Shown piece after piece: positions 63,436 to 64,000 of a DNA stretch of 64,000 nt (within the stretch, counting starts at the first letter, position 1; every line of letters starts with the position of its first letter). A program made the position numbers and the translations under genes. The notes beneath the pieces were generated by a model. The model was not told the origin of the DNA, did not search any database, and saw only the letters and a list, made by a program, of their open reading frames with translations. The DNA is from Aquamicrobium sp. (GTDB taxonomy: Bacteria > Pseudomonadota > Alphaproteobacteria > Rhizobiales > Rhizobiaceae). The stretch lies in the NCBI GenBank assembly GCA_019739225.1, contig JAHHDT010000006.1:977501-1041500 (forward strand), in the 5' to 3' direction.

Positions 63436-64000
63436 CCGCGCCGTTCCGCATCGCAGGCAAGGGCCGTCTGACGCCCGCCAGAGTAGCGCGCTTCACGTTC
63501 GATGGCGCCGGCTATGCGGGGCTGGAGGGCGACACGCTCGCCTCGGCCCTGCTCGCAAATGGCGTCCATCTCGTCGGTCGGTCGTTCAAGTATCACCGGC
63601 CGCGTGGCTTCCTTTCGGCGGGTGCCGAGGAGCCGAACGCCTTGGTAGGCATCCATCGCGACGCCGCGCGCAAGACACCCAATGTACGCGCGACGGTCCA
63701 GGAACTCTATGACGGGCTCACAGCCGTCTCGCAGAACCGCTGGCCCTCGTTGAAGATGGATGTGGGCGCCGTCAACGATCTCGCGTCGCCTTTCTTCTCT
63801 GCCGGCTTTTACTACAAGACGTTCATGTGGCCGAAGGCGGCGTGGAAGCATCTCTACGAGCCGCAGATCCGCTCCGCCGCCGGTCTTGGCGTCTCACCTG
63901 ACCAGCCCGATCCCGACCATTACGCGGCACGCTACGCACATTGTGACGTGCTGGTCGTCGGCGGCGGCGCAGCGGGCCTGGCGGCCGCGCTGAGCGCGGC
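63432..64000 (+). CDS. soxA: Sarcosine oxidase subunit alpha, partial (runs off window)
   Basis: The large folate- and NAD-binding subunit; only its first 189 codons are inside the window, against about 990 in the family. From ATG 63432 it opens with the 2Fe-2S-like N-terminal fold used by this subunit: RFTFDGAGYAGLEGDTLASALLANGVHLVGRSFKYHRPRGFLSAGAEEPNALV. The start of the FAD/NAD Rossmann motif CDVLVVGGGAAGLAAALSA is at the edge. soxG would be expected beyond. Confidence 0.93.
   Translation, partial: MTAPFRIAGKGRLTPARVARFTFDGAGYAGLEGDTLASALLANGVHLVGRSFKYHRPRGFLSAGAEEPNALVGIHRDAARKTPNVRATVQELYDGLTAVSQNRWPSLKMDVGAVNDLASPFFSAGFYYKTFMWPKAAWKHLYEPQIRSAAGLGVSPDQPDPDHYAARYAHCDVLVVGGGAAGLAAALSA

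Noticed and set aside
1-64000. CRISPR arrays, tRNA or rRNA genes, insertion sequences, phage genes
   Set aside because: I looked for regular spaced repeats, transposase or integrase motifs and cloverleaf-like sequence and found none. A tRNA search program would settle the RNA point.

Overview
The window is one GC-rich stretch of a bacterial chromosome. Gene content and style point to an alphaproteobacterium of the order Rhizobiales, probably near Mesorhizobium, Aminobacter or Nitratireductor. The indications are a membrane-bound, cytochrome-linked uricase, a three-gene proton-translocating transhydrogenase, an aa3-oxidase subunit IV, CtrA-type TTAA-N7-TTAA sites, and the C-rich and 'tccttcgaggctcgct' palindromic intergenic repeats common in that order. 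This taxonomic call is inference. I see no rRNA, tRNA, CRISPR array, insertion sequence or prophage.

Layout. (1) 1-13.7 kb is a purine and ureide catabolic region. The minus strand carries ureidoglycolate lyase (cut by the window edge), ureidoglycine aminohydrolase and a PuuE-UraD fusion. The plus strand carries HIU hydrolase and xanthine dehydrogenase XdhABC. After Dps, a 24-residue membrane peptide and a LysR regulator come membrane uricase PuuD, guanine deaminase and glycerate 2-kinase. Together they take guanine and xanthine through urate and allantoin to glyoxylate, with glycerate kinase for salvage. Allantoate amidohydrolase, glyoxylate carboligase and tartronate-semialdehyde reductase are not here. 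(2) 13.7-19.4 kb, minus strand: a uracil-DNA-processing protein of the UdgX type with its partner radical-SAM protein, a His-rich G3E (CobW-like) GTPase coupled to a WD40 protein, and a creatininase-like amidohydrolase. (3) 19.5-28 kb: MarR, EamA, LacI and a 2-hydroxyacid dehydrogenase, a small secreted protein behind a CtrA box, a C26 glutamine-amidotransferase-like hydrolase, and a split TRAP 2-oxoacid transporter. (4) 28-36 kb: a fused indolepyruvate-type oxidoreductase, a GGDEF-EAL protein, a FeeM/LuxI-like N-acyl amino acid synthase behind two CtrA boxes, and a Crp/Fnr regulator.

(5) 36-43.6 kb is a Liv-type ABC operon led by a frameshifted acyl-CoA synthetase and including a DUF3096 mini-protein. 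(6) 43.6-47.1 kb is a SoxR cassette (SoxR, SnoaL-like, FMN reductase, broken MFS). (7) 47.2-50.6 kb holds the oxidase subunit IV and PntAA-AB-B. (8) 51-55.1 kb is a polyamine-type ABC operon. (9) 55.1-57.9 kb is a repressor-MFS-LysE operon behind a clear palindromic operator. (10) 57.9-60.8 kb holds a quinone-reductase-like protein, a TPR lipoprotein, ribosomal protein S21 and a short-chain dehydrogenase. (11) 61-64 kb is the start of a sarcosine oxidase operon (soxB, hydrolase, soxD, soxA), which runs off the window.

Data-quality caution: at least ten single-base-type frameshifts fall between 36 and 61 kb, several in short homopolymers, and none is evident before 36 kb. Many of the broken genes there may be intact in the living organism.
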